Assembly: GCF_001306415.1 (NCBI RefSeq) | Contig: NZ_LDJX01000007.1 | Location: 62,001 to 126,000 of the forward strand | Direction: 5' to 3' | Origin: Croceitalea dokdonensis DOKDO 023 | GTDB taxonomy: Bacteria > Bacteroidota > Bacteroidia > Flavobacteriales > Flavobacteriaceae | DNA: 64,000 nucleotides | Part shown: positions 63,999-64,000 of the stretch, one piece after another | Position numbering within the stretch: position 1 is the stretch's first letter | How the letters are laid out: each line of letters starts with the position of its first letter | Position numbers and translations under genes: made by a program | Notes under the pieces: model-generated | Told to the model about the DNA's origin: nothing | The model's input: the letters and a program-made list of their open reading frames with translations, nothing else | The model's database searches: none

Positions 63999-64000
63999 CC

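Larger units (their letters stand above)
45579..64000. mobile_element. Candidate integrated island at tRNA-Arg, right end outside window
   Basis: The left end is defined by a repeat of the tRNA 3' end and a tyrosine integrase gene 212 bp inside. The genes to the right are accessory (BspA-like surface proteins, own two-component system, decayed peptidase) and look AT-richer than the core genes left of the tRNA. I saw no further copy of the core to the right, so the extent is unknown. Part of this stretch could be native chromosome. Confidence 0.4.

Overview
The window reads as chromosome of a marine Flavobacteriaceae (Bacteroidota). The evidence is a SusC/SusD glycan locus, PorP/SprF with a type IX secretion sorting domain, DUF6090 and DUF4266 families, type III and eukaryotic-type glutamine synthetases, promoters of the TAnnTTTG class, and many lipoproteins with a Cys followed by acidic residues. 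No species is assigned.

Layout. 1-3230: housekeeping (a BT_3928/DoxX-like membrane protein cut by the left edge, tpiA, prmA, clpS). 3280-23184: a polysaccharide utilisation locus that looks laminarin (beta-1,3-glucan) specific: membrane sensor with its own HTH, SusC, SusD, a surface protein with three related beta-sandwich modules, a GH16 endoglucanase with one such module inserted in its catalytic domain, a clan GH-A hydrolase, a large cytoplasmic beta-1,3-oligoglucan phosphorylase (GH149/GH161 type), a GH17 lipoprotein and a GPH-type sugar symporter. Glucan would be bound and cut outside, imported, and split by phosphate to glucose-1-phosphate; no GH3 beta-glucosidase is visible. 23481-31804: small lipoproteins and unknowns, a thioredoxin/ApbE/DUF4266 operon, purM, a DUF1080 lipoprotein and a threonine/serine dehydratase. 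31870-35347: divergent GSIII and GSII genes. 35428-40926: two paralogous carboxypeptidase-regulatory-domain proteins separated by a cassette-like DUF6090 gene, then a Ca/Na antiporter. 41026-43352: a BlaI/BlaR1-like pair. 43353-44570: a decayed stretch, followed by a 50-codon SsrA-binding-like gene and apt.

45293-64000: an island starting at a tRNA-Arg(ACG) gene. The tRNA 3' end is repeated twice more in a 114-bp tandem array, followed by a tyrosine integrase of the IntDOT kind. Beyond it all genes run leftward: PorP/SprF plus a type IX-secreted BspA-like protein, two BspA-like lipoproteins, a collagen-like lipoprotein, a NarL-type response regulator, a TPR histidine kinase, a secreted unknown protein, a broken S41 peptidase gene, and a serine hydrolase cut by the right edge.

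The most notable new signal is a conserved upstream element (core CTAGGKGTTTTCCCT) present three times in this island. It lies ahead of the BspA pair, ahead of the collagen-like gene, and ahead of the unknown-kinase-regulator operon, which suggests a self-contained, autoregulated surface-protein regulon. Second is the GH16 enzyme whose catalytic domain is interrupted by a carbohydrate-binding-like module in apparently circularly permuted order. All family calls are from reading the sequence; no search was run.
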